DNA from: Paenibacillus sp. FSL K6-0276
GTDB taxonomy: Bacteria > Bacillota > Bacilli > Paenibacillales > Paenibacillaceae
Assembly: GCF_037977235.1 (NCBI RefSeq)
Contig: NZ_CP150276.1
Coordinates: 2,542,001-2,606,000, forward strand
Direction: 5' to 3'
DNA: 64,000 bases
Both the position numbers and the translations under genes were made by a program. Within the stretch, counting starts at the first letter, position 1. Each line of letters opens with the position of its first letter. Under the pieces are notes generated by a model. That model worked only from the letters and a program-made list of their open reading frames with translations, ran no database searches and was not told where the DNA came from. Below, one piece after another: positions 1 through 8,984 of this stretch.

Positions 1-644
1 ATCCTGAACGTCAAGATCGCCCGCATCCCCATTCGGCTATTTTCAGTCCGGACGGGCAGTATCTATTCGTCTCTGATCTTGGGCTTGATTTAATTCGGTC
101 ATACAGAATCAATAGTGACATGGGCAAACTTGAAGTTCACGGTGATACTGCACTTCATCCTGGAGCTGGACCTCGTCATTTCACTTTTCATCCGGATGGA
201 AAGTCTGCTTATGTAATTAACGAGGTGGATTCCACTATTACATCGTTTACATATGACAGTGCTACAGGGACTCTACACACTGTAGATACAGTTTCAACTT
301 TGCCTGAAGATTTCAATGAAGAGAATACTTGTGCCGAAATTGCTATTTCATTAGATGGAAGATATCTATACGCTTCTAACCGTGGAGCTGATAACATCGC
401 AGTGTTTGCGGTGGATAACGCTACTGCTAAGCTTACACTAATTGAATATGTTTCTACTCGCGGAGGGCATCCACGACACTTCACTTTAACTCCGGATGGG
501 GCTTATCTTATTGTTGCGAATCGTGATTCCAATAACTTGGTTGTGTTCTCTATCGAAGTGGCTACTGGACGTCTCGTATTTACTGGAAATACGGCCGAGG
601 TATCCAAGCCGGTATGTGTGAAGCCTGTGATTTTTCCTGTTTAA
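1..644 (+). CDS. lactonase family beta-propeller protein (6-phosphogluconolactonase type), C-terminal part
   Basis: The reading frame is open from the window edge (codons begin at base 3) and ends at 644, so the start lies outside the window. Visible repeats of the seven-bladed lactonase propeller are PHPHSAIFSPDGQYLFVSD, GPRHFTFHPDGKSAYVINE and HPRHFTLTPDGAYLIVANR, and the protein ends with the family-typical PVCVKPV. Members of this family (YkgB/Pgl) hydrolyse 6-phosphogluconolactone in the pentose phosphate pathway, although the family also contains other lactonases. A strong terminator follows immediately, so this is the last gene of its unit. Confidence 0.88.
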   Translation, partial: PERQDRPHPHSAIFSPDGQYLFVSDLGLDLIRSYRINSDMGKLEVHGDTALHPGAGPRHFTFHPDGKSAYVINEVDSTITSFTYDSATGTLHTVDTVSTLPEDFNEENTCAEIAISLDGRYLYASNRGADNIAVFAVDNATAKLTLIEYVSTRGGHPRHFTLTPDGAYLIVANRDSNNLVVFSIEVATGRLVFTGNTAEVSKPVCVKPVIFPV

Positions 645-690
645 AAAGAAACTCGCGTTTACAAGAGTGAATAAGACAACTTAAGAAAAT

Positions 691-733
691 AATAAAGGGA
701 ACACCGGATATGAAGTCCGGTGTTCCCTTTATT
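691..733. terminator. bidirectional intrinsic terminator
   Basis: A perfect 18-bp stem (691-708 with 716-733) with a 7-nt loop carries A and T tracts on its two sides. It separates the plus-strand lactonase gene from the minus-strand hfq-like gene and can serve both. Confidence 0.9.
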
Positions 734-769
734 TGAAATTAGGATGAAGAAGTGTAATGAGCTAGAGAA

Positions 770-991
770 CTATTTGAGTGAGACGGGCTTAAGAGGTACA
801 ATAGTGGATACTGCAGATTTGAAGAGAACATTCTGTCTGCCATCACCTTGACCTTGTAAAGTGATCGTGAATGCATCATACGAGGTTACGACTCCTTGCA
901 TTTTCACACCATTCGTTGTAAAAATTGTCACGGGCACCTTTGTGGAAATGAACTGGTTCAACAAACGCTCCTGCAATTTTAGACTCTCCAC
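770..991 (-). CDS. hfq: Hfq-like RNA-binding protein, divergent stand-alone paralog
   Basis: This 73-residue protein has the Sm fold pattern of Hfq: an N-terminal helix with LQERLLNQ, an Sm1 region VPVTIFTTNGVKMQGVV, and an Sm2 region ending FKSAVSTIVP. In canonical Hfq the Sm2 motif reads (Y/F)KHA(I/V)S; here the histidine is serine, which removes a residue that lines the proximal uridine-binding pore. The start is GTG, with GGAG about ten bases upstream. Hfq normally sits next to miaA; here it is alone between a lactonase gene and a phosphatase gene, so it is probably a second copy. Hfq hexamers bind small RNAs and mRNAs in the cytoplasm; whether this variant still does is not known. Confidence 0.82.
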   Translation of the reverse strand: MESLKLQERLLNQFISTKVPVTIFTTNGVKMQGVVTSYDAFTITLQGQGDGRQNVLFKSAVSTIVPLKPVSLK

Positions 992-1101
992 TTTGGCAGC
1001 ACTCCATCTTTTTGTGTATTTATTTCTCTATAATTATAGCACGGGTAAGACCTTCTCAGGAAATGAGATCGACAGTCACAAAAATAGACACGGAGGTATT
1101 T

Positions 1102-1743
1102 ATGCTTTATTATCAGAACTGGTCTAGAGGTTTTCGTTATTTTATAGGGTTTGCTGCTTGTTTCGTCGCTATAGCGGTACTAGTTCATATGAATAAGGCA
1201 TCATCATTTGATAACTATATTATTCAATTTGTTCAATCCGCTGAATCACCTGGGCTGACCACGTTCGCAAAAGGATTATCTCTGATTGGTTCATCCAAGG
1301 TAGCGATTGGAATATCTATCGGTACGATGGCGCTGCTTTATTTTCTACTGAAACATCGGCTTGAGCTGATTCTGTTCCTATGGGTTGGATTAGGCTCTCA
1401 GTTATTGAATACACTTATGAAGTTATGGTTTCAAAGGGAGCGTCCGAATTTCCATCGCATTGTCCAAGAGATCGGTTATAGTTTTCCTAGTGGACATTCT
1501 ATGGCAGCATTCTCTTTGTATGGGGTAATCGCCTATTTACTGTGGCGTCATCTACCGCGAAGAAGCGAAAGAATCATATTAATTATGTTTGCAGTATTCA
1601 TGACTGTGGGCATTGGCTGGAGTCGTATTTACCTGGGTGTCCATTATCCAAGTGACGTAATTAGTGGTTTTGCTGCAAGTGGTGCGTGGCTGATGTTATC
1701 TATCGGTCTATTTGAAGCCTATAAAAAACGGATATCTTCATAA
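1102..1743 (+). CDS. PAP2-family membrane phosphatase
   Basis: The 213-residue protein is mostly hydrophobic with about six membrane segments and carries all three PAP2 signature motifs: KLWFQRERPNF (K-x6-RP), FPSGHSMAAF (PSGH) and SRIYLGVHYPSD (SR-x5-H-x3-D). Such enzymes dephosphorylate lipid phosphates such as phosphatidylglycerol phosphate or undecaprenyl diphosphate at the outer face of the membrane. I chose ATG 1102 because GGAGG lies six bases upstream; the frame stays open further 5' to 1012, without a ribosome site. The substrate cannot be told from the sequence. Confidence 0.92.
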   Translation: MLYYQNWSRGFRYFIGFAACFVAIAVLVHMNKASSFDNYIIQFVQSAESPGLTTFAKGLSLIGSSKVAIGISIGTMALLYFLLKHRLELILFLWVGLGSQLLNTLMKLWFQRERPNFHRIVQEIGYSFPSGHSMAAFSLYGVIAYLLWRHLPRRSERIILIMFAVFMTVGIGWSRIYLGVHYPSDVISGFAASGAWLMLSIGLFEAYKKRISS

Positions 1744-1852
1744 GAATGAAGATACCCGACTATTAGTTAAGTGTTCAGAAAGTATATATTTTGGGCCCCC
1801 CGCAAAGTACCTGAGTTCGCATCGAAGCAAAGCACCACTTTGTGAGGATATT

Positions 1853-2350
1853 TTAAGGGTTCATCACATGATGTTCCGAAGGTTTACGATCTTGGAAATG
1901 ACCCATCTTGCTTATTCTTTGCTTCAGCATAGAAGGAAGTCCAGCTTTAAGCTTTTGGGCTTCGTTTTTTGTTAGACGTCCTTCGGTGATGGCTTGATCC
2001 AGCCTTTGACTTGCTGATTCGCTGAGCTTCTGAATATATTGATCTTCCGTCCAGCCTTTCTTCTCGTGGGCAAGCTCGGGGAGCGTTTTACCTGCTTTTA
2101 GGTTGTTGATTAGCTCCGTACGATCCATTTCAAGAAGCTTGGCCGATTCGAAAATAATGAAATGTCCACCGGCTCTGAATGTTCCCTCTTTTCCTGAATG
2201 GGGTCTATGACCTTTTTCCGCAGGATGAGAATCAGGTGCAGTGGAGGTTACATCCTCAGCTGCCGCTCTCCCAGTAGGAGCAAGAGCTGGAGATAGGCTG
2301 AGAAAAAGAACAGCCGTGATGGTCGCTAATTTTTTGATGTTGTTATTCAT
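1853..2350 (-). CDS. secreted protein of unknown function
   Basis: The 165-residue product begins with a clear signal peptide (KK followed by a hydrophobic stretch, probable cleavage near residue 31 after AAA). The mature part has a charged linker, then a helical module containing LLEMDRTELINNLKAGKTL, EKKGWTEDQYIQKL and LDQAITEGRLTKNEAQKL. This pattern is common in small secreted Bacillales proteins with repeated short helical motifs, and I know no assigned function. GAGGTG lies seven bases before the ATG. It is convergent with the PAP2 gene and divergent from the following membrane-protein gene. Confidence 0.75.
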   Translation of the reverse strand: MNNNIKKLATITAVLFLSLSPALAPTGRAAAEDVTSTAPDSHPAEKGHRPHSGKEGTFRAGGHFIIFESAKLLEMDRTELINNLKAGKTLPELAHEKKGWTEDQYIQKLSESASQRLDQAITEGRLTKNEAQKLKAGLPSMLKQRISKMGHFQDRKPSEHHVMNP

Positions 2351-2511
2351 TCACTCACCTCGTATGTTATATGTGATAAGCACTACTGGAATTAGTATTC
2401 CCTGAAAGATGAAAGAACCATGAGTGAGAGCTAAAATGATCTTATTTAGAAGAATGAGGGATTCGCAGATGTCCATATTGCAGAGTGGGCCAATTTTTAG
2501 GGGGGATATTT

Positions 2512-3558
2512 TTGGCTTTTGGAGCTCGCATATTTAAAACAGGAATGGCAGTCACGCTTGCCTTGTATTTAGCCGAACTGCTACATTTTCCATCTTCTGT
2601 GGGCGCTGCGATTGCAGCGATTTTCGCTATGCAGCCATCGATTTATCGCTCTTGGCGTTATTTTCTTGACCAGCTCACGACTAGTACAATGGGTGCAGTA
2701 CTTGCTCTACTGGGTGGAATGCTGTTATCCAATAGTCCAATTGCAGTTGGTTTGGTCTGCATTCTTGTCATTATGATCAGTATGAAAATTAACCGAGCGG
2801 ATACAATTAGTCTGACACTAGTAACTGTTATAACAGTGATGGAGGCTTCTGGTGAATGGCAGTTCGCACTGAACCGTTTCTTATTAACATTGACAGGGAT
2901 TGTTTCTGCATTTCTAATCAATATTATAGTAGTTCCTCCGAAACCACGTAAGCAATACATCAAGCAAATTGAGAACGTCTTTGCCAGCCTCTCCTTGCTG
3001 CTAAGAACGGCTGTATCTCATGAGATGAAGGAAAGTGTGTTTCGTGATGAAAAACTTGCACTGGAGTCATCCATTAAATCTTTAGCTGATAAGTATGCTT
3101 TGTTTGAGGAGGAGCAGAAACAGTTAAAGAGGGCGAAGTACAGCCAGACTAGACAAATGGTTGTCTATAAGAACTTGTTATCTTCTTTGCAGAAAGGCTT
3201 CGAGGTTCTTGAAGCTGTGGATCGGCATTACTTTCAAGCGGATCGAAGCGAAGAGACAGATGCACTGTTTGATAGTCATTTGGAGCAGTTAATCAAATAC
3301 CATCAACTTATCTTACTGAAATTTGAAGATAAACTAAAACCGAATACCAATGAATCCGAACCTTTGGGAGACGAGAACGATGGATTTTTGAATTCAACGA
3401 TCCTGGGGTATAATGCGGAGAAATTAGGTCAACTACGTTTATATGTTGTAGCCGCCGCTATTTATGATTACGGATATCAATTAGAACGACTGGATAAAGT
3501 GGCAGATCAGATGAATCGTATAGCGACTGAGGAAAAAGAAACTGATCGCGAAGCATGA
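2512..3558 (+). CDS. FUSC/aromatic acid exporter (ArAE)-like membrane protein
   Basis: The N-terminal half of this 348-residue protein holds about five or six membrane helices of the aromatic-acid-exporter/FUSC type (GARIFKTGMAVTLALYL, then AIFAMQPSIYRSWRY). The C-terminal half is a charged, helical cytoplasmic domain. Family members are proposed exporters, mostly without known substrate. I chose the TTG at 2512 because AGGGGGG lies six bases upstream and related proteins begin M(T/A)FGAR; a GTG at 2485 would add nine residues but lacks a ribosome site. The gene is monocistronic with a terminator behind it. Confidence 0.82.
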   Translation: MAFGARIFKTGMAVTLALYLAELLHFPSSVGAAIAAIFAMQPSIYRSWRYFLDQLTTSTMGAVLALLGGMLLSNSPIAVGLVCILVIMISMKINRADTISLTLVTVITVMEASGEWQFALNRFLLTLTGIVSAFLINIIVVPPKPRKQYIKQIENVFASLSLLLRTAVSHEMKESVFRDEKLALESSIKSLADKYALFEEEQKQLKRAKYSQTRQMVVYKNLLSSLQKGFEVLEAVDRHYFQADRSEETDALFDSHLEQLIKYHQLILLKFEDKLKPNTNESEPLGDENDGFLNSTILGYNAEKLGQLRLYVVAAAIYDYGYQLERLDKVADQMNRIATEEKETDREA

Positions 3559-3637
3559 AACATAACCTTGTAAAGAGCAACATATAAGCTTAAGGATTAT
3601 GTGCAGCGTGAAACTTATACTTCTTATATTTTAAAAA

Positions 3638-3668
3638 AATCCGGTCCCAGAGGGGCCGGATTCATCTA
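3638..3668 (+). terminator. intrinsic terminator-like hairpin
   Basis: A GC-rich stem (AATCCGGTCCC with GGGCCGGATT, one G-U pair) with a 4-nt loop lies behind the FUSC-like gene. The T run is weak. Confidence 0.6.
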
Positions 3669-3719
3669 TTAAGAGTATCCTCACATGAAATATCAACCTT
3701 CCAAAAGGGGATGAATGTA

Positions 3720-6071
3720 GTGGAGAACAATGAAATTCAGTGGAATGAGGAACAGCAGCGGGTAGACGGAGTGACTAAGCTTTTGTCTGCTCATATCCGG
3801 CGTTTATCAGAGGAACTCGGACTTCATCGCAGTGATGTAGTGGATATGCGGAAAGACTTCTGGGAAGAGGTAACGGTAAATTTCAGTAGTCCAGATGATT
3901 TGGGGGAAACCTCAACAAGTCTTCGCCAACAGTCCCAAATTTTGAATGAACGAGAACGCCATCACTTGCAGTCGAGCAAGGCTCTAAAAAAATATAAAAA
4001 GCTGCTCGTCTCTCCATACTTTGGGCGTATTGATTTCACAGAAGAACCAAATGGTGAAACGGACAAGATTTATCTGGGGATTGGATCATTGATGGAGGAT
4101 GATGGCACATTCTTGATCTATGACTGGCGGGCGCCCATATCGAGTTTGTATTATGACGGAGCCCCTGGCCCCGCGGCTTATGAAACACCTGGGGGTCTTG
4201 TTTCCGGCACGATGAATCTTAAGCGACAGTTTGTGATTGCTGATGGTGTTATTGAAGTCATGTTTGATACCGGTGTAACGATCGGTGACGAGCTTTTGCA
4301 GCAGGTGCTTAGCCATAGTGCTGACGATCGAATGAAGAGTATTGTAGCTACCATCCAGAAAGAGCAAAATGCGATTATCCGCAACGACAAAAGCCGAATG
4401 CTGGTTGTTCAGGGTGCTGCAGGGAGCGGGAAAACCTCTGCGGCATTGCAGCGGGTAGCTTATCTTTTGTATAAATATCGCGAAGTTCTGCAAGCAGACC
4501 AGATGCTGTTGTTCTCGCCGAACCCGCTGTTTAACAGCTATGTTTCCACCGTGCTTCCAGAGCTAGGTGAAGAGAATATGCAGCAGACTACCTTTCAAAT
4601 GTATCTGGAGCATCGTCTTGGACATGAATTCCAGCTAGAGGATGTCTTTAGTCAGACAGAAAGCCTACTCAATGCACCTGATGGCCCTGAGGTGGCTATA
4701 CGTAGAGAAGGCATCGCCTATAAATCGTCCGTACCTTTCCTCGATGTAATTCGTCGATATGCTACGATGCTGGAACATGAGGGTATGCTTTTCAAACCCT
4801 TAATGTTTCAAGGAAGGGCTGTAGTCAGTAAAGAAGAAATGGAACGCCACTTCTATGCCTATGATCCAGCCATTAAGCTTGCGAACCGTGTAGACCTGAT
4901 GACACGTTGGTTGCTCAAGAAGATCGCGGATTTTAGCCATGAGGAAAGAAATGCTGCATGGGTTGAAGATCAAATTGAGTTACTGGAATCCAGTGATTAT
5001 CACCGTGCGTATCAGATGTTGCGACGCAAGAAGAAAGCTACGCAGGATAGTTTTGACGATTTTGATACAGAAAAAGAAGTGCTTTCCCGTTATGTAGTCA
5101 GCCAACGATTAAAACCACTGCGCGGTTGGACTAAGAGAGGTCGTTTTGTGGATGTTAAGGGATTGTACAGTACGTTGTTCACTGACCGTGAGCTTATGGA
5201 ACGTCTAAATGGTGTCAATCCTCTTCCGGAGGTCTGGGATGAGATATGTGACCTAACGCTGAAATCTATCGCGGTGAATGAGCTCGCCTATGAAGATGCA
5301 ACACCATTCCTTTATTTGAAGGAGCTAAGCCAAGGCTTTCGAACCAACACGTTGATTCGTCATGTGATTGTCGATGAAGTACAAGACTACTCACCTTTCC
5401 AATTAGAGTTCATGCGCCGTTTATTTCCAAGGGCTAAAATGACCGTTTTGGGTGATCTGAATCAGGCGATCTATGCACAAGGTGAGGTGCTGGGTGATTT
5501 GTCTGGTTTGGTAAGCATATATGGCGAAGAGAATACAGAAGTGATCTCGCTAACTCGAAGCTATCGTTCCACTTATGAGATTGTGGAATTTACGCGGGCA
5601 ATGATACCTGGAGGCGAACGAATTGTACCGTTTAATCGGAGAGGAGAAGAACCTCAGCTAAGTGTGGTGTCCAGCGAGGAGGAGCTTCTGAATGCAGTTG
5701 AACTGGATATCCGGAATCTGCAATCTAAGGGGTATCATTATGTGGCTGTCATCTGTAAAACAGCAGAGGAAAGCGCACGAGTTTATACTGAACTACATAG
5801 TAAGCTGCCGGTAAGACTCGTCACGAAGGAAACACCGAATTTTCAAAAGGGAACACTGGTGCTACCTGCTTATTTAGCTAAAGGTGTGGAGTTTGATGCT
5901 GTCATCATCTACGATGGTTCAGCTGAACGATACGGCAGAGAAAGTGAGCGTAAACTGTTCTATACAGCTTGCACTCGGGCAATGCACTTGCTGCATATTT
6001 TTAGTCTAGGAGAACCGAATCGATTCCTTTCATCCGTAAACGCGAAGCCCATTATTGCGGGTTCGCTGTAA
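3720..6071 (+). CDS. helD: HelD, UvrD/Rep-like helicase-family RNA polymerase recycling factor
   Basis: The 783-residue protein has HelD architecture: a charged N-terminal helical arm, the family sequences YFGRIDF and IYDWRAPISSLYYD, a Walker A motif GAAGSGKTS near residue 233, a Walker B-like IVDEVQDYS near residue 549 and C-terminal helicase motifs (FYTACTRA). HelD uses ATP to release RNA polymerase from nucleic acid and recycle it. Start choice: AAAAGGGG ends directly at the ATG at 3711, which is too close, whereas GTG 3720 has a nine-base spacer; the ATG start would add three residues. The gene is monocistronic with a terminator behind it. Confidence 0.93.
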   Translation: MENNEIQWNEEQQRVDGVTKLLSAHIRRLSEELGLHRSDVVDMRKDFWEEVTVNFSSPDDLGETSTSLRQQSQILNERERHHLQSSKALKKYKKLLVSPYFGRIDFTEEPNGETDKIYLGIGSLMEDDGTFLIYDWRAPISSLYYDGAPGPAAYETPGGLVSGTMNLKRQFVIADGVIEVMFDTGVTIGDELLQQVLSHSADDRMKSIVATIQKEQNAIIRNDKSRMLVVQGAAGSGKTSAALQRVAYLLYKYREVLQADQMLLFSPNPLFNSYVSTVLPELGEENMQQTTFQMYLEHRLGHEFQLEDVFSQTESLLNAPDGPEVAIRREGIAYKSSVPFLDVIRRYATMLEHEGMLFKPLMFQGRAVVSKEEMERHFYAYDPAIKLANRVDLMTRWLLKKIADFSHEERNAAWVEDQIELLESSDYHRAYQMLRRKKKATQDSFDDFDTEKEVLSRYVVSQRLKPLRGWTKRGRFVDVKGLYSTLFTDRELMERLNGVNPLPEVWDEICDLTLKSIAVNELAYEDATPFLYLKELSQGFRTNTLIRHVIVDEVQDYSPFQLEFMRRLFPRAKMTVLGDLNQAIYAQGEVLGDLSGLVSIYGEENTEVISLTRSYRSTYEIVEFTRAMIPGGERIVPFNRRGEEPQLSVVSSEEELLNAVELDIRNLQSKGYHYVAVICKTAEESARVYTELHSKLPVRLVTKETPNFQKGTLVLPAYLAKGVEFDAVIIYDGSAERYGRESERKLFYTACTRAMHLLHIFSLGEPNRFLSSVNAKPIIAGSL

Positions 6072-6089
6072 AGTTAATCTTTTATTCTT

Positions 6090-6128
6090 AAGATCGTCCT
6101 TTCGCATTTGCAGAGGACGGTCTTTTTG
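6090..6128 (+). terminator. intrinsic terminator
   Basis: An 11-bp stem (AAGATCGTCCT with AGGACGGTCTT, one wobble pair) is followed by a T run and lies directly behind helD. Confidence 0.85.
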
Positions 6129-6200
6129 TATGTATGAATAAAGAGGGATGAAGAAACCACAATATAGAGAGTTGTAAACAATGACAAAGGTGGTCAGTTC

Positions 6201-7514
6201 ATGAAGGAAAGAAAATGGGATCTGCTTGCACTGGCATCCATTCCACTTATAATGACCCTCGGTAACTCCATGCTGCTGCCTATTTTGCCGCAGATTTCTA
6301 AAGAACTCGGCATTAGCTCTTTTCAAGTTAGTATGCTGATTACTGTTTATGGATTGATGGCTATCGTGATGATCCCTATTGCAGGTTACCTGTCTGACCG
6401 TTATGGACGAAAGAAAGTTATTCTTCCAAGTCTGATCATAGCTGCTATTGGTGGTGTTGTCTGCGTGGTGGCGGCTTGGTTTATGAAGGGCGTTAGTGCC
6501 TATTGGGTCATTCTGGCCGGACGTTTGTTGCAAGGGATAGGTGCGGCAGGTGCTTTTCCCATTGTGCTGCCCTTTGTTGGAGATTTGTTCAAGGATGAAG
6601 AGGATGTAAGCAAAAGTCTGGGAATCATTGAGACCTCTAATACCTTTGGTAAAGTACTAAGTCCGATTCTTGGCGCTTATCTCGGAATATGGCTCTGGTT
6701 TGCTCCTTTTATTGCAATTCCTATTCTATGTTTAATCTCATTTGGTTTAGTCCTGTTTCTGGTTCGAAAGCCGGAAGAGAAGGAGCAACCTGAGAAGCAG
6801 AGTATACGAGAATTTTTATCTGGAATTGTGAGCGTTTTACGTGAAAAGGGACGATGGCTTTATGCTATTTTTGCCATAGGAGGCATCTGTATGTTTGTGA
6901 CCTTTGGCGTTCAATTTTATTTATCGGAAATGCTGGAATTTAAATATAAAATGCATGGGGCGATGAAGGGATTTGTGCTGGCGATACCGCTTGCGCTCTT
7001 ATGTCTGTCCTCATACGGAACAGGAAAGATTATTGGTCAGAACAAAACGTTAATGAAATGGTTGGGCTTTGGAGGTATGGTGTTACTGACTGCGGCAATG
7101 ATCTTTGCGGGCTTCAATAAAGGCATTTTTTTCTTAGTAGGGTTTATGGGCTTAGGCTGTGTTGGAATCGGAATTGTGCTTCCTTGTATGGATGCTTTGA
7201 TAATAGAGGGGATTGAAAAGGAGAATAGTGGCACAATAACCTCTCTCTACAGTAGTATGAGGTTCATTGGGGTATCTTTGGGGCCACCGGTAGTCTCGCT
7301 GCTGATGAGCAGGGGGCACTGGGTATTATTCGCCTTGATGGCTACAGTCGGCGCAATCGGTGGTTTACTTACCTTATTTGCAGTAACCCCAAGCAAGGGG
7401 AACAAGGGAGAATCTGGCGTAAAAGAAACAGAGCAGATAAATCCTCGTCTCTGGTCGAAGCGTGTTCGTCAAACATCTGCAATGTCTTTAGATGGAAAAA
7501 AGAGCTATCCTTAA
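6201..7514 (+). CDS. MFS drug/siderophore-type exporter (YmfD-like)
   Basis: The 437-residue protein is a 12-helix major facilitator of the DHA1 type, with the loop motif GYLSDRYGRKK near residue 62 and an antiporter-type segment GRLLQGIGAAGAFPIV. The N-terminus (ASIPLIMTLGNSMLLPILP) closely recalls Bacillus YmfD, reported as a bacillibactin exporter; that resemblance is from memory and no siderophore genes lie nearby, so the substrate is open. AAGGTGG precedes the ATG. The stop codon lies inside the shared terminator with the convergent transaldolase gene. Confidence 0.85.
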   Translation: MKERKWDLLALASIPLIMTLGNSMLLPILPQISKELGISSFQVSMLITVYGLMAIVMIPIAGYLSDRYGRKKVILPSLIIAAIGGVVCVVAAWFMKGVSAYWVILAGRLLQGIGAAGAFPIVLPFVGDLFKDEEDVSKSLGIIETSNTFGKVLSPILGAYLGIWLWFAPFIAIPILCLISFGLVLFLVRKPEEKEQPEKQSIREFLSGIVSVLREKGRWLYAIFAIGGICMFVTFGVQFYLSEMLEFKYKMHGAMKGFVLAIPLALLCLSSYGTGKIIGQNKTLMKWLGFGGMVLLTAAMIFAGFNKGIFFLVGFMGLGCVGIGIVLPCMDALIIEGIEKENSGTITSLYSSMRFIGVSLGPPVVSLLMSRGHWVLFALMATVGAIGGLLTLFAVTPSKGNKGESGVKETEQINPRLWSKRVRQTSAMSLDGKKSYP

Positions 7515-7547
7515 GCTACGTTGCCGTAGCTTGCGGGATAGCCCTCT
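7501..7547. terminator. bidirectional terminator between convergent genes
   Basis: A nested hairpin: inner stem AAGCTACG/CGTAGCTT, outer stem AGAGCTATCC/GGGATAGCCCTCT. On the minus strand it runs into a T tract behind the transaldolase gene. Confidence 0.8.
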
Positions 7548-7570
7548 TGATAAAAGAATGAAAGACACTC

Positions 7571-8218
7571 TTATGCTTGTGGTACGGATTCCCAATCCTT
7601 CAGGAAGCGTTCAATACCGTTATCTGTCAGCGGATGCTTCCAGAGGGTAGGCAGGAGCGAACCTGGGATGGTAGCAATGTGAGCACCAGCAAGAGCGGCT
7701 TGCTCAACATGCGCAATGTTACGAATGGATGCTGCAATAATTTCGGAAGTCATGCCGTAGTTGGTCAGGATGGTCTTCAGATCCTTGATCAGTTTCATTC
7801 CGTCAACACCGATATCGTCCAGACGACCTACGAAAGGAGAAATGTAAGTTGCACCTGCTTTTGCAGCCATCAAGCCTTGAGCCGCTGAGAAGACAAGCGT
7901 TACGTTAGTTTTGATACCTTTTTTAGTAAGCTCATAACAAGCTTCCAAGCCATCTTCAGTCATTGGGAGTTTAATTACAACGTTTGGAGCCCATTCAGCA
8001 ATTTCGTATGCTTCTTTAAGCATTTCTTCTGCTGTCAGTCCGATTACTTCTGCACTTACGGGACCTGGAACGATTGCAACGATTTCTTTGATGACATCTT
8101 TAAACAATCTTCCTTCTTTAGCGATGAGCGACGGGTTAGTCGTTACGCCATCCACTAATCCGAGGCGAGTAATACGTTTGATTTCTTCAATATTTCCGGT
8201 ATCCAAGAAAAACTTCAT
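7571..8218 (-). CDS. talC: transaldolase, TalC/FSA-type short form
   Basis: The 215-residue protein has the length and sequence of the short transaldolase/fructose-6-phosphate aldolase group: [23 protein letters not shown] and the Schiff-base lysine in VVIKLPMT. In Bacillus the equivalent protein acts as a transaldolase, exchanging dihydroxyacetone units in the non-oxidative pentose phosphate pathway. GGGAGG lies nine bases before the ATG. A ribose-5-phosphate isomerase gene lies about 1.3 kb away on the other strand. FSA activity instead of transaldolase cannot be excluded from sequence alone. Confidence 0.93.
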   Translation of the reverse strand: MKFFLDTGNIEEIKRITRLGLVDGVTTNPSLIAKEGRLFKDVIKEIVAIVPGPVSAEVIGLTAEEMLKEAYEIAEWAPNVVIKLPMTEDGLEACYELTKKGIKTNVTLVFSAAQGLMAAKAGATYISPFVGRLDDIGVDGMKLIKDLKTILTNYGMTSEIIAASIRNIAHVEQAALAGAHIATIPGSLLPTLWKHPLTDNGIERFLKDWESVPQA

Positions 8219-8249
8219 TTTAAGTTTCCTCCCTTGATTTCCAAATGGA

Positions 8250-8278
8250 TTGACAAGCAGTGTTCACATTTACATTAT
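8250..8278 (+). promoter_or_regulatory. candidate sigma-A promoter
   Basis: TTGACA (8250-8255), 17 bases, CATTAT (8273-8278), about 170 bases before the following gene. A second candidate, TTGCTT-17-GATAAT, lies at 8344-8372. Which one is used is not clear. Confidence 0.4.
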
Positions 8279-8447
8279 GAGACATGCCATACAAAGTTTC
8301 AACTGTTATTTTGAATATTTCAAAATAACTTTATAGAGTCTTATTGCTTACACTCGATGAATTGCAGATAATATGAGATTGGTCTAGGCTCCCATCCATG
8401 ATAATATATAATCGGTATTGTTATTATGGAGTATAGGGTGGGACGTG

Positions 8448-8906
8448 ATGATGATGTACTCGATATTGGTTATTTTGCTTGTGCTTGTGTTGTCAGTTGC
8501 CGGATTCCTTGCCTACCAGAACAGCAAATTGGTATCTAATCAGAAGAAATTAGGATCTTTATCACGAAATCCATCACTAATGTATTCTATCTTTGATCAA
8601 TCTTGTGCAGCTAGTGTTGAAGATCCAGACGTAATTCCTTTATTTCAGTACACCGTTTTTGTGGAACCCGGCGGACAGGTAGTTGTGAACAAGCCTTTAG
8701 CAATAATTATTCTATGTAGAGTTAGTGCAGGCAGAGGAGATTTAGTTCTGGCAGATGTCGAACGTAGTGTGCTGGAGCACATTAAATTGGCAGCCCCCTC
8801 GGATGCGTTTATTGAGCATAAAGCTTACATACATAGGGCTGCTAACCACGCTGAAAAAGAGATGATCCTAAATTTAGAGGATGTAGTGAAATTACAATAT
8901 ACATAA
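8448..8906 (+). CDS. membrane-anchored protein of unknown function
   Basis: The 152-residue protein has one N-terminal membrane helix (YSILVILLVLVLSVAGFLAY) followed by a soluble domain of about 125 residues. I do not recognise the domain. AGGGTGGG lies five bases before a run of three ATG codons, and I take the first as start. It lies upstream of a GNAT gene and rpiA in the same direction, with about 78 bases to the GNAT gene. Confidence 0.65.
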   Translation: MMMYSILVILLVLVLSVAGFLAYQNSKLVSNQKKLGSLSRNPSLMYSIFDQSCAASVEDPDVIPLFQYTVFVEPGGQVVVNKPLAIIILCRVSAGRGDLVLADVERSVLEHIKLAAPSDAFIEHKAYIHRAANHAEKEMILNLEDVVKLQYT

Positions 8907-8984
8907 TGCAGGATAAACATTATTGATTTTTTCGGCTGTAAGAAGGATAATACGAAATTGAACACAAGAAAAGAGGGTAATAGA

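Noticed and set aside
861..1127. Plus-strand 88-codon frame opposite hfq
   Set aside because: It is antisense to the hfq-like gene, has no ribosome site and no recognisable motif.
1732..1757. Terminator behind the PAP2 gene
   Set aside because: A hairpin (GGATATCTTCAT/ATGAAGATACC) exists but contains the stop codon and has no T run.
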